Assembly: GCA_024225445.1 (NCBI GenBank)
Contig: JAAEMP010000242.1
Coordinates: 1-32,730, forward strand
Length of the DNA: 32,730 bases
Source of the DNA: Hyphomicrobiales bacterium
GTDB lineage: Bacteria; Pseudomonadota; Alphaproteobacteria; Rhizobiales; Rhizobiaceae
Direction: 5' to 3'
The position numbers were made by a program, and so were the translations under genes. The stretch's first letter is position 1. Each line of letters begins with the position of its first letter. The notes beneath the pieces were generated by a model that did no database searches, had not been told where the DNA came from, and saw only the letters and a list, made by a program, of their open reading frames with translations. Positions 14,846-23,352 of the stretch are shown here, one piece after another.

Positions 14846-16240
14846 ATGAGCCATATTATGCATTTGAAGAACTATGATTTCGACCAGATCCGCAAATGGG
14901 ATAACGCCAACTTTGTTCATCCGTGGGAAGGCATGGCTGACATCGGCAACAATAATCGGACATTTTCCGAAAGCGCTGATGGCATCTACGTGACAACTGA
15001 AACCGGCAAGCGGTTGATTGACGGCCCCGGTGGCATGTGGTGCGTTCAGTTGGGTTACGGCAATGGGGAACTGGCCGACGCGATGGCTTTGCAAGCCAGG
15101 TCCATGGCTTATTTTTCACCCTTTAATAATGCCACCTCGGTAACAGCCAGGCTTGCGCACGAGATTGCCAAACGCACCCCTGGTGATCTGGACCACGTAT
15201 TTTTCACCACCGGGGGATCGACGGCGGTGGATACAGCGCTCCGGTTTGTCCATTTTCGAAACAATGTGCTGGGAAAACCCGACAAGAAAATGGTGATTTC
15301 ACGACAAAAGGCCTATCATGGTTCGACTTTTCTTGCCGCCAGCGTGAGTGGCAAGGAAAGGGACAAGGGGTGGCTCGATCAGGCTGAAGATCTGGCACAT
15401 ATCCTGCCCGGTGTTAATCCGGCACTTCGTGGGCCGGAAATGAGTCTCGATACATTTCTGGATGAAAAAATCGCTGATCTGGAAAACGCCATCGTCAATA
15501 TCGGCCCTGACAAAGTAGCAGCCTTCATTGCCGAACCAATTCAGGCATCAGGTGGTGTCATCATTGCGCCAGAGGGATATCACAGACGCTGTCTGGAGGT
15601 ATGTCGCAAACATGGCGTTCTTTATATATCGGATGAGGTTGTGACCGGGTTTGGCCGGCTTGGACACTGGTTTGCCTCAGAAGAAGTTTTTGACATCGTT
15701 CCCGATATCATAACCTGTGCCAAGGGAATGACTTCCGGCTATTCTCCAATGGGTGCGTGTATTATATCCGACCGGCTTATTTCGGAAATATCGGGACCGG
15801 CATCAAAAGGAGCAACGTTCTCCAACGGTTATACATATTCAGGCCATCCGGTCAGTGCAGCGGTTGCCTTGAAGAATATCGAGATATTTGAGCGTGATGG
15901 TATTCTTCAACATGTTCGCGCTGTTTCACCACTGTTCCAGGAAAGATTGAATGGGTTAAGCGATCTTCCGATCGTCAGCGATACCCGCGGCATGGGGCTG
16001 GTTGGTTGTGTTGAATGTGTGGCTGACAGCAAAAATGGCGATGCGCTGCAGATGGACCGCGAGTTGGGCTACAGGATCGATGCCCATTGTCAGAATCTCG
16101 GCCTGATCCTGCGTCCACTCATCAACATGTGCGTATTTTCACCACCGCTGATTATCAACGAGGCCCAGATCGATCAAATGTTCGACATCCTTGAGCAGGG
16201 AATCAAACTTGCTACAGATGATCTGGCGCGTGGAGGTTGA
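14846..16240 (+). CDS. Class III pyridoxal-phosphate aminotransferase
   Basis: The 464-residue protein belongs to the fold-type I, class III (omega) aminotransferases, like putrescine/polyamine:pyruvate and taurine:pyruvate enzymes. Visible landmarks are FFTTGGSTAVDTALRF (cofactor phosphate cup), YISDEVVTGFGRLG with the PLP-ring Asp, and DIITCAKGMTSGYSPMGA, whose Lys forms the Schiff base. It would transfer an amino group from a primary amine to a keto acid. Given its shared operator with the importer and demethylases, it may act on the demethylated end product or on an amino group present in the original substrate; this is inference. An alternative ATG lies 12 bases downstream (14858), which would leave a longer leader after the operator. 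Confidence 0.88.
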   Translation: MSHIMHLKNYDFDQIRKWDNANFVHPWEGMADIGNNNRTFSESADGIYVTTETGKRLIDGPGGMWCVQLGYGNGELADAMALQARSMAYFSPFNNATSVTARLAHEIAKRTPGDLDHVFFTTGGSTAVDTALRFVHFRNNVLGKPDKKMVISRQKAYHGSTFLAASVSGKERDKGWLDQAEDLAHILPGVNPALRGPEMSLDTFLDEKIADLENAIVNIGPDKVAAFIAEPIQASGGVIIAPEGYHRRCLEVCRKHGVLYISDEVVTGFGRLGHWFASEEVFDIVPDIITCAKGMTSGYSPMGACIISDRLISEISGPASKGATFSNGYTYSGHPVSAAVALKNIEIFERDGILQHVRAVSPLFQERLNGLSDLPIVSDTRGMGLVGCVECVADSKNGDALQMDRELGYRIDAHCQNLGLILRPLINMCVFSPPLIINEAQIDQMFDILEQGIKLATDDLARGG

Positions 16241-16676
16241 TTACAGCATGGCGAGATTTGGAGGAAAGGTCGTAAAGGATTTCGATGGTGACGGTAGTGT
16301 TGCTTGTGAGTTCTTGCGAATAACCGGGGAATTCAGTTTGGGGCTTGATGACCGTTACGGGTTGTTTGTCACGAGTGTCATTTTGAGCTTTGGCGGGGTA
16401 ACTGTACGAGAAAAGAATGAAGGTCTTTCGGGGTAGTTGTCAGGGTATTTTTCTAACCGCCGCAGACAAAAGCGTCCGGCAGTTAAATATTGTACACTGG
16501 GATGTTATGAGCAAAAGGGATATTCAGGTGAAAGCGGCCCTAGATTCTTGGTCAAATACACCGGTTGCGCCTGATCAAAATTCAATAATTGTGGATGGAA
16601 GTGCCCTGGACACGGTAATATCAGTTCCATGGTATTTTGAGGCCATTGATTTTTTTCCTGAATAGTCAATTTTGGT
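16241..16676. other. Gap between aminotransferase and the cobalamin block
   Basis: Short plus-strand frames at about 16249-16436 and 16417-16665 can be translated, but neither resembles a known family nor has a convincing ribosome site. I see no terminator with a T run. The region separates two functionally different blocks. Confidence 0.45.
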
Positions 16677-16706
16677 TTGACACTGGCAGGCGTTCAAGCC
16701 TAATTT
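16677..16706 (+). promoter_or_regulatory. Possible promoter of the cbiX-cobM operon
   Basis: A perfect -35 TTGACA (16677-16682) with an 18-base spacer leads to a modest -10 TAATTT (16701-16706). The predicted start of transcription would fall just before the riboswitch-like sequence, which supports both calls. Confidence 0.5.
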
Positions 16707-16711
16707 CAAGT

Positions 16712-16833
16712 CAATCGACGGTGCCCTGATCAAGGGCTGGAAAAGAATCCGGTGCGGTTGACCCAAGCAGGGGACCAAGACGGAGACTGTCTCAGGCGTA
16801 AACGGAATCTGCCCATGCGTGGGAGTTTCGTTG
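16712..16833 (+). promoter_or_regulatory. Probable cobalamin riboswitch, compact or variant form
   Basis: The leader of the cobalamin operon contains CGACGGTGCCC closed by GGGC (16718-16737), then AAAAGAATCCGGTGCGG (16741-16757), closely resembling the start of B12 riboswitches in Alphaproteobacteria (GGTGCC ... AGGGAAxCCGGTGxG). A GGAGAC-TGTC segment (16782-16791) is a degenerate B12-box candidate. The usual CCCCGCAACTGTA and GCCACTG elements are not recognisable, so this would be a shortened variant. CCCA (16812-16815) pairs with TGGG (16820-16823), part of a GGGAG ribosome-site-like sequence, as expected for translational control. Genomic context is ideal. The call rests on consensus recall, not a covariance search. 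Confidence 0.55.
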
Positions 16834-16878
16834 ATGGCACTTCGATTCTATTTTTCGAACCCGTCAGAGGCTACGCAA

Positions 16879-18030
16879 ATGAGACAGACCAATTCACCCG
16901 ATGAACTCACTACAAATGGCAAGAAAATCGGCATTATGGTTTGCGGTCACGGGTCACGCAACCAGAATGCAGCAAAAGAATTCTCAAAAGTAGCTGAAGG
17001 GTTGAGGGACAAATTTCCCCAATTGCCGGTTGAGTATGGTTACCTGGAGTTTTGTAATCCGGTTATTCATTCGGGCCTTGATCAATTGCGCGAAAAGGGA
17101 GTTGAAAAAGTTTTGGCCGTTCCGGGCATGCTGTTTGCGGCCGGGCATGCGAAAAATGACATTCCTTCCGTATTGAACAGCTATCAGGCATTGCATCCTG
17201 AAATGGAGATTATTTACGGGCGCGAACTGGGCGTTGATGTGCGCATGATCGAGGCTGCCGGAGCGCGAATTCTTGAGGCTGTTGAATCAGCCAATTCGCA
17301 AACTGGTGATATTCCCCTTGAAGAAACCCTGCTGATGGTTGTCGGTCGCGGTTCATCTGATCCTGATGCCAATTCAAACGCCGCAAAAGTCATGCGAATG
17401 TTGTGGGAAGGATTGGGGTTTGGCTGGGGAGAAACCTGTTATTCAGGTGTGACATTTCCACTGGTAGAGCCAGGTCTGCAACATGCGGCGAAACTCGGAT
17501 ACAGGCGTATCGTGGTTTTTCCATATTTTTTGTTTACCGGCGTTCTGGTCAAACGAATCTATTCCTATACCGATGTGGTAGCGGCACAATGCCCGGATAT
17601 TGAATTCATCAAGGCGGGGTATTTGAATGATCATGATCTGGTGATTGAAACCTTTGTCGACAGAGTATTCGAGACCGCCAATGGTGCTGCAGTGATGAAT
17701 TGCCAGATGTGCAAATATCGCGAGCAGGTGCTGGGTTTCGAAGCTGATATCGGTACTGCCCAGGAAAGCCACCATCATCATGTGGAGGGCATTGGCGGCG
17801 GTCTGGAAGATTGTCCGTGCGAAGGCGATTGCGACGCGTCCTGCCGCGAGGAGGATTTTTGCAAGGAACACGGCCTGCCATGGACCCCGTTACATAATCA
17901 TGACCATGACCATGACCATGACCATGGGAATGAACACAGCCACGATCATTCCCACGATCACGGGCATCATCATCCGCCATACCCACATGCAAATCATCCA
18001 CTTGGACCGGTGACGATGAAAAAAAAGTAA
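16879..18030 (+). CDS. cbiX: Sirohydrochlorin cobaltochelatase, long CbiX with metal-binding tail
   Basis: The protein (383 residues from this start) inserts Co2+ into sirohydrochlorin, the entry step of the early-cobalt cobalamin route. The chelatase fold shows GIMVCGHGSRN (His24) and VPGMLFAAGHAKND (His90), repeated as a second half-domain. After it come MNCQMCK (Cys275, Cys278), the MxCxxC motif that holds an Fe-S cluster in long CbiX proteins, a Cys cluster (residues 312-328, five Cys) and a His/Asp tail (about 338-372) likely to store cobalt. I chose ATG 16879 with AGAGG eight bases upstream because relatives have short leaders; ATG 16834 also has a GGGAG site and may be the start that the upstream hairpin controls. 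First gene of the plus-strand cob operon. Confidence 0.93.
   Translation: MRQTNSPDELTTNGKKIGIMVCGHGSRNQNAAKEFSKVAEGLRDKFPQLPVEYGYLEFCNPVIHSGLDQLREKGVEKVLAVPGMLFAAGHAKNDIPSVLNSYQALHPEMEIIYGRELGVDVRMIEAAGARILEAVESANSQTGDIPLEETLLMVVGRGSSDPDANSNAAKVMRMLWEGLGFGWGETCYSGVTFPLVEPGLQHAAKLGYRRIVVFPYFLFTGVLVKRIYSYTDVVAAQCPDIEFIKAGYLNDHDLVIETFVDRVFETANGAAVMNCQMCKYREQVLGFEADIGTAQESHHHHVEGIGGGLEDCPCEGDCDASCREEDFCKEHGLPWTPLHNHDHDHDHDHGNEHSHDHSHDHGHHHPPYPHANHPLGPVTMKKK
17899..17926 (+). repeat. CATGAC hexanucleotide tandem repeat inside cbiX
   Basis: Four perfect CATGAC copies plus a partial fifth encode alternating His-Asp in the CbiX tail. Such arrays can change copy number by slippage in units of two codons without a frameshift, altering the length of the metal-binding tail. 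Confidence 0.85.
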
Positions 18031-18068
18031 AACCAAAGTGTTTGCTGGCAGTTGCAAAACAGGAGCGC

Positions 18069-18719
18069 ATGACGACCTTGTATTCATATGAAAAATGCCC
18101 AAGCGGGATTTATCGACAATCCTTTGATATTATCCGTGCAGAGACGGACCTGTCGCGTTTTTCCGAATGGGAACGTCAATTGGTGATAAGGCTGATACAT
18201 GCCAGCGGCATGGTTGATCTGGCTGACGATATCGTAATATCGCCAGGAGCGGTTGAAGCTGGTGTCAAAGCGTTGGGCCAGGGTGCCGCGGTGATCTGTG
18301 ATGTGGAGATGGTACGTCGCGGTATTATTGAACGCAATCTTCACCGGCAAAATGTACTGCTTTGCGGACTTGGGCGCGAGGACACAGCCGAGTTTTCCAA
18401 CCGGATGAAAACGACACGTTCAGCTGGCGGGATTGAAGTTCTCAAAAAACAGGTTCCCGGCAGCATAGTGACTATTGGAAATGCACCCACGGCACTGTTT
18501 CACCTGCTGGAGCTGTTATCGGGCGGATTGCAGTCCCCAGCGCTGATTATTGGATGCCCGGTAGGGTTTGTTGGTGCCGTGGAAAGCAAGCAGGCGCTGA
18601 TAGAAGCAGCAGACTCGATGGGTAATATACCCTATATTACCGTGCGGGGCAGGCGAGGTGGCTCGGCGATGGCGGCTGCATCGCTCAATGCCCTTGCAAT
18701 CCTTTTGAGCGAGGGTTGA
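18069..18719 (+). CDS. cobH: Precorrin-8X methylmutase
   Basis: The 216-residue enzyme moves the methyl from C-11 to C-12 to give (cobalt-)hydrogenobyrinate/cobyrinate. SFDIIRAETDLSRF and VIRLIHASGMVDLADDI are typical; His44 matches the catalytic His of CobH. Later blocks are GNAPTALFHLLEL and VGFVGAVESKQAL. ATG 18069 follows AGGAG at short spacing; an upstream TTG would extend it without similarity. It is 38 bases after cbiX and followed closely by cobL. Confidence 0.94.
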   Translation: MTTLYSYEKCPSGIYRQSFDIIRAETDLSRFSEWERQLVIRLIHASGMVDLADDIVISPGAVEAGVKALGQGAAVICDVEMVRRGIIERNLHRQNVLLCGLGREDTAEFSNRMKTTRSAGGIEVLKKQVPGSIVTIGNAPTALFHLLELLSGGLQSPALIIGCPVGFVGAVESKQALIEAADSMGNIPYITVRGRRGGSAMAAASLNALAILLSEG

Positions 18720-18723
18720 ATTG

Positions 18724-19965
18724 ATGACAAAACCCTGGCTAGATATTATTGGAATTGGCGAAGAGGGTTTGTCCGGCCTGTCAACAGCTGCCATCGCATT
18801 GGTGGAAAATGCCGAGATAATTGTCGGTGGAGATCGCCATCATGATCTGGCACCTGATATCAAAGCCCGGCGTATTGCCTGGCCTTCGCCGTTTGATGCA
18901 ATGATTGACACGATTTGCGGTTTCAAGGGAAAACGGGTTGTCATTTTAGTGTCCGGAGATCCGCTGTGGTATTCGGTTGGTGCGCGTATCGGGCGCGCGA
19001 TACCACCAGAGGAAATTTGTTATCACCCTCAACTTTCCGCATTTCAACTGGCAGCATGCAGAATGGGCTGGTCGCTCCCGGATGTAGAAACCCTGACTAT
19101 TCACGGGCGCCCGGCAGAACAAATTATCCCATGGTTTACTCCCGGTGCAAGATTGCTGATTTTGACCAGAGACGGCACTTCGCCGCAAACCGTAGCAAGC
19201 CTGCTTTGCCAGAATGGCTATGAAAACTCACCCATGTCGGTACTGGTTGCGATGGGTGGCTCCCGGGAAGAGCGTATCGATGGAATTGCCGGTGAATGGG
19301 CAGGTGACACGGAAAAAGAGTTTCCTGATTTGCATACGCTGGCTGTGGAATTAACAGCTGGATCCAATGCTCATATCTATCCAAAAACCGGCTTGCCCGA
19401 TACGGCGTTTTTACACGATGGCAATATTACCAAACAGGCCGTCAGAGCTTTGACCCTGGCCAATCTGGCACCACAGCGTGGTGAATTATTGTGGGATATC
19501 GGGGTGGGTTGCGGCTCAATTGCAATTGAATGGATGCGCGCGGCACATGAAGCACGGGCAATCGGAATTGAGCCCAAGGAAAGCAGGCTGTCTATCGCGG
19601 CACAAAATGCCCTTTGTCTTGGGACACCGGCATTGAAACTGATTGAAGGCAAAGCCCCGCAGGCGCTTGAAGGCCTGAGCAGTCCCGATGCGGTGTTTAT
19701 TGGTGGAGGCATCAGTGAACAGGTCATCAGCCATTGTCTTCAATCCCTGAAACCGAATGGGCGAATGGTGGCGAATGCGGTGACGCTTGAGAGCGAGGCG
19801 GTGTTGTTAAAAATGTTTGAGAAAACTGGTGGTGAATTGCAACGCATCAACATACAAACAGCCGGTGATCTGGGTTCGTTTCATGGTTGGAAAAGTGCAA
19901 TGCCGGTGACCCAGTGGGTATTTGTCAGGTCTTATGAAAAATCAGTCGAAAGTGAAAAATCATGA
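18724..19965 (+). CDS. cobL: Precorrin-6Y C5,15-methyltransferase (decarboxylating), CbiE-CbiT fusion
   Basis: The 413-residue protein joins a CbiE-type tetrapyrrole methylase (1 to about 205: DIIGIGEEGLSGLS, VSGDPLWYSVG) to a CbiT-type Rossmann methyltransferase (about 230-400: LLWDIGVGCGSIAIEW with the SAM loop DIGVGCG at 258-264). Together they methylate C-5 and C-15 and decarboxylate the C-12 acetate. The fused form is the CobL arrangement common in Proteobacteria. ATG 18724 has GAGGG eight bases upstream inside the end of cobH. Its stop overlaps cobI by four bases. Confidence 0.94.
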   Translation: MTKPWLDIIGIGEEGLSGLSTAAIALVENAEIIVGGDRHHDLAPDIKARRIAWPSPFDAMIDTICGFKGKRVVILVSGDPLWYSVGARIGRAIPPEEICYHPQLSAFQLAACRMGWSLPDVETLTIHGRPAEQIIPWFTPGARLLILTRDGTSPQTVASLLCQNGYENSPMSVLVAMGGSREERIDGIAGEWAGDTEKEFPDLHTLAVELTAGSNAHIYPKTGLPDTAFLHDGNITKQAVRALTLANLAPQRGELLWDIGVGCGSIAIEWMRAAHEARAIGIEPKESRLSIAAQNALCLGTPALKLIEGKAPQALEGLSSPDAVFIGGGISEQVISHCLQSLKPNGRMVANAVTLESEAVLLKMFEKTGGELQRINIQTAGDLGSFHGWKSAMPVTQWVFVRSYEKSVESEKS

Positions 19966-20744
19966 GTGGGGTGCTGTATGGATTAGGGGTTGGGCCAGGC
20001 GATCCCGAATTATTGACCCTGAAGGCTCATCGGCTGCTGGGGGAATGCAGGGTGGTTGCCTATCCCGCACCCGATGATGGGCAAAGTTTCGCCCGCTCTA
20101 TTGTCGCGCCATATCTGAGACCTGATCATCTTGAGATTCCGATAATTATTCCCATGCGCAACGAGAGGTTCCCGGCGCAAAATGTGTATGATCAGGCATC
20201 GCGGGAGATATCTGCCCATCTTGATACCAGGCGTGATGTTGCAGTTTTGTGCGAAGGAGATCCATTTTTTTATGGTTCATTCATGTATTTGTTTGAACGT
20301 TTGTCTGCAAAATACACCACACAAATCGTACCAGGCGTTTCTTCCCTGATGGCATCCGCTGCCGCTATTGGACGCCCGATTGCTGCGCGCAATGATGTGT
20401 TTTCGGTTATTCCTGCGCCTTTGGATGACGATGTGATCGCGCGCAGACTGGAAGAAGGTGAAGCGATTGCTTTCATCAAGATAGGGCGGCATTTTAACCG
20501 AATTTGCAATCTGATTGACAAGGCAGGCTTAACCGGTTCTGCCGGTTATATTGAAAGAGTTAGCCTGGGAAATGAAAAGATTATGGCCCTTGGTGATGTC
20601 AGTGGCAGACAAGTGCCCTATTTTTCGATGATCCTGATTTACAAAGGTGCGGAGGACTGGATTGGAAAACTGCCCTTGCTTGAATCCTGTACTGCCAGGA
20701 ACCCTGACCAGACAGCATTGTCACAACTGGAGACAGGAATTTGA
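19962..20744 (+). CDS. cobI: Precorrin-2 C20-methyltransferase
   Basis: The 260-residue SAM-dependent tetrapyrrole methylase has VLYGLGVGPGDPELLTLKA, CEGDPFFYGSFMYLFERL and the SAM-site region VPGVSSLMASAAAIGRP, as in CobI/CbiL. With cobalt already inserted by CbiX, the substrate would be cobalt-factor/precorrin-2. The ATG overlaps the cobL stop (ATGA), so translation is coupled. Confidence 0.93.
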   Translation: MSGVLYGLGVGPGDPELLTLKAHRLLGECRVVAYPAPDDGQSFARSIVAPYLRPDHLEIPIIIPMRNERFPAQNVYDQASREISAHLDTRRDVAVLCEGDPFFYGSFMYLFERLSAKYTTQIVPGVSSLMASAAAIGRPIAARNDVFSVIPAPLDDDVIARRLEEGEAIAFIKIGRHFNRICNLIDKAGLTGSAGYIERVSLGNEKIMALGDVSGRQVPYFSMILIYKGAEDWIGKLPLLESCTARNPDQTALSQLETGI

Positions 20745-22567
20745 AGACGCCGCACATCATCGTGTTGAATGACAGACCAATCGAACTGGCCAATCGCATT
20801 GCCAGACTGACCGGTGGCAAGGTTGAGATTGCCAATAAACGGCCCAGTTCTTCAATAACCACATTTGAAGATGTCGGTTGCCGGTTGCGGGAATTGTTTT
20901 TGAACGGCCACCCGATCATTGCAGTGATGGCTGCAGGCGCTGTGATACGGCTTCTTGCTGATGTGATCTCAGATAAAAAGAGCGAGCCGCCGGTATTGGT
21001 GGTTTCCTATGATGGGGCGCAGGTGGTTCCCCTGTTGGGCGGACATCACGGGGCCAATGAAATGGCGCGCAATATTGCTGCTGGCCTGAATTCAAATGCG
21101 GCAGTAACAACCGCGGGAGATGTTTGTTTTGGTGTTGCCCTGGATGACCCGGCACCGGGTTATGTTCTGGCTAATGCGGCGAATGCCAAAAATGTCATGG
21201 GTGCATTGGTCGCCGGTACCTCAGTAAAACTGACAGGCAGGGCAGCCTGGCTGGAGAATAGTGATATCCCTATTGCGAGCACTGATGATGCACAGAGCGT
21301 CAGGTTGACGATTAGCCAGGAGGTAATTGACAGCGGACCTCTTGAGTTGGTCTATCACCCTCAAAACTGCATTTTGGGAATGGGATGCGAACGTGGTGTC
21401 GGAGTTGGGGAAGCGATTGCCCTGGCTGAACAGGCACTGGCAAAATCGGGTATTGCCCGAGCCTGCATCAGCGCCGTGGCGTCAATTGATGTCAAATCGG
21501 ACGAGAGCGCCATTCATGGCGTGGCTGATCATTTTGGGGTCAAAGCAAGGTTTCTCGATGCTGCCACTCTTGAGCAACAAACTTCACGGCTCAAGAATCC
21601 TTCCGATATTGTATTTGCAGAAGTTGGTTGCCATGGTGTTGCTGAAGGTGCTGCGTTGGCTGGTGCGGGTGAAGACGGAATTTTACTGGTTGAGAAAATC
21701 AAGTCTGCAAGAGTTACTTGTGCCATTGCCAGGGCAAGTGACCCGATAGATCCTTCTTCAATCGGCAGGGGCCGTGGAAAACTGTTTGTAGTCGGCATTG
21801 GCCCGGGGTCAGGTGAGTGGCGTTCACCTCAGGTGACGTCAATGATCGGGGCATCGACTGATCTGGTCGGTTATTCGCTTTATCTTGATTTGGTCACGGA
21901 TATTTCTACCGGTAAAATCCGCCATGATTTTGATCTGGGGCGTGAAGAAGACCGGGTTCGCCATGCGATGGAGCTTGCCGGGACCGGCAAAGACGTGGCG
22001 CTGGTTTGTTCGGGTGACGCAGGAATTTACGCGATGGCGACCCTGGTGTTTGAACTGCTGGCGGATAGCAGTCTCAGCGATGATGCGAAACGTATTGAAA
22101 TAGAAGTATCACCTGGAATATCTGCATTACAGGCGGCGGCGGCAAGGACAGGTGCACCGCTTGGACATGATTTTTGTACCATATCCCTGTCAGATCTGTT
22201 GACGCCGTGGCCCGATATCCGGAAGCGCGTAAAGGCGGCGGCGGAAGGAGATTTTGTCATTGCGTTTTATAATCCGGTTTCCATTCGCCGTCGAACACAA
22301 CTGGCTTTTGCCAGGGACAAGTTACTGGAGTACCGGCCACCCGACACGCCGGTAATCCTTGCTACCAATCTGGGACGCGATGGAGAGAAAATTCGTGTGG
22401 TTGAACTGCAGGAACTGAATATTGATGATGTTGATATGTTGACGGTGGTAGTGGTTGGATCGAGTGATACACGTTGTGTGGCAACAGGGGATGGTAAGCG
22501 ATGGGTGTATACGCCGCGTGGATATTCCTCAAAACAGGGTAGTGGAATTGTCGGAGTGGCCAGCTGA
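20741..22567 (+). CDS. Fused cobalt-precorrin-5A hydrolase and precorrin-3B C17-methyltransferase
   Basis: The 608-residue protein fuses two enzymes. Residues 1 to about 340 are CbiG: an N-terminal part with VMAAGAVIRLLAD and LLGGHHGANEMARNIA, and a C-terminal part GMGCERGVGVGEA to EVGCHGVAEGAAL. CbiG opens the delta-lactone of cobalt-precorrin-5A and releases acetaldehyde. Residues 348-608 are CobJ/CbiH: FVVGIGPGSGEW, VCSGDAGIYAMA, SPGISALQAAAARTGAPLGHDFC and ending VYTPRGY. The methylase forms the ring-contracted intermediate, so ring contraction and deacylation are joined in one chain. The start is TTG, overlapping the cobI stop by four bases; no nearby ATG suits. It overlaps cobM by one base. 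Confidence 0.92.
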   Translation: MKTPHIIVLNDRPIELANRIARLTGGKVEIANKRPSSSITTFEDVGCRLRELFLNGHPIIAVMAAGAVIRLLADVISDKKSEPPVLVVSYDGAQVVPLLGGHHGANEMARNIAAGLNSNAAVTTAGDVCFGVALDDPAPGYVLANAANAKNVMGALVAGTSVKLTGRAAWLENSDIPIASTDDAQSVRLTISQEVIDSGPLELVYHPQNCILGMGCERGVGVGEAIALAEQALAKSGIARACISAVASIDVKSDESAIHGVADHFGVKARFLDAATLEQQTSRLKNPSDIVFAEVGCHGVAEGAALAGAGEDGILLVEKIKSARVTCAIARASDPIDPSSIGRGRGKLFVVGIGPGSGEWRSPQVTSMIGASTDLVGYSLYLDLVTDISTGKIRHDFDLGREEDRVRHAMELAGTGKDVALVCSGDAGIYAMATLVFELLADSSLSDDAKRIEIEVSPGISALQAAAARTGAPLGHDFCTISLSDLLTPWPDIRKRVKAAAEGDFVIAFYNPVSIRRRTQLAFARDKLLEYRPPDTPVILATNLGRDGEKIRVVELQELNIDDVDMLTVVVVGSSDTRCVATGDGKRWVYTPRGYSSKQGSGIVGVAS

Positions 22568-23352
22568 TGAGCGTATATTTCATAGGTGCGGGACCCGGAG
22601 CAGCTGATTTGATTACTGTGCGAGGGTTGCGATTGATCGAGCGTTGTCCGGTTTGTCTTTATGCCGGATCATTGGTGCCGGAAGAGATTGTGCGTGCCGC
22701 GCCGCAAGACGCGCTTGTCAAGGATACCGCGCCAATGCACCTGGATGACATTGTTGCTGATATGAAAGAGGCGCATAACAAGGGACAGGATGTGGCACGG
22801 GTGCATTCCGGCGATCCGTCGATTTATGGTGCGATTGCTGAACAGATGCGCCGGTTGGATGAACTCCAGATTCCCTATGAGGTAGTACCAGGTGTACCAG
22901 CATTTGCCGGGGTCGCGGCCAGGCTGAATACGGAATTGACGTTGCCTGAAATTGCCCAGACAATCATCATTACCCGCACAGCCGGTAAAGCTTCCTTGAT
23001 GCCTGACGGCGAACAGCTGGAGGTTTTGGGACAATCAAAAGCAACGTTGGCGATACATCTATCCGTGCGAAATCTGAATTATGTTCGCCAGGCACTGGAG
23101 CCCTATTATGGGCCGGATTGTCCGGTGGTGTTGGCCTATCGGGCGACTTGGCCAGATGAGCTATATATCCGAACAACGCTTGCGGGTATGAAAGATGAGG
23201 CCCGCAATGCCAAAATAACCCGTACTGTGTTAATCATGGTGGGAGCAGTTTTCGGCAAGGTGAAATTTCGGGATTCTGATTTGTATAATCCTGAGTATGC
23301 CCATGTATTGCGCAACAAGGGCAAGAAAAAAATCAGGCAGAAAGCCGGATGA
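22567..23352 (+). CDS. cobM: Precorrin-4 C11-methyltransferase
   Basis: The 261-residue tetrapyrrole methylase starts VYFIGAGPGAADLITVRG and carries CLYAGSLVPEEI and VHSGDPSIYGAIAEQMRRL, the CobM/CbiF signature. It methylates C-11 of (cobalt-)precorrin-4. The start overlaps the previous stop (TGATG). Its last 20 bases overlap the 3' end of the convergent cobK gene. Confidence 0.94.
   Translation: MSVYFIGAGPGAADLITVRGLRLIERCPVCLYAGSLVPEEIVRAAPQDALVKDTAPMHLDDIVADMKEAHNKGQDVARVHSGDPSIYGAIAEQMRRLDELQIPYEVVPGVPAFAGVAARLNTELTLPEIAQTIIITRTAGKASLMPDGEQLEVLGQSKATLAIHLSVRNLNYVRQALEPYYGPDCPVVLAYRATWPDELYIRTTLAGMKDEARNAKITRTVLIMVGAVFGKVKFRDSDLYNPEYAHVLRNKGKKKIRQKAG

Noticed and set aside
16191-16665. 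Two plus-strand ORFs of about 80 codons after the aminotransferase
   Set aside because: No family resemblance and no convincing ribosome site; the first begins inside the aminotransferase gene.
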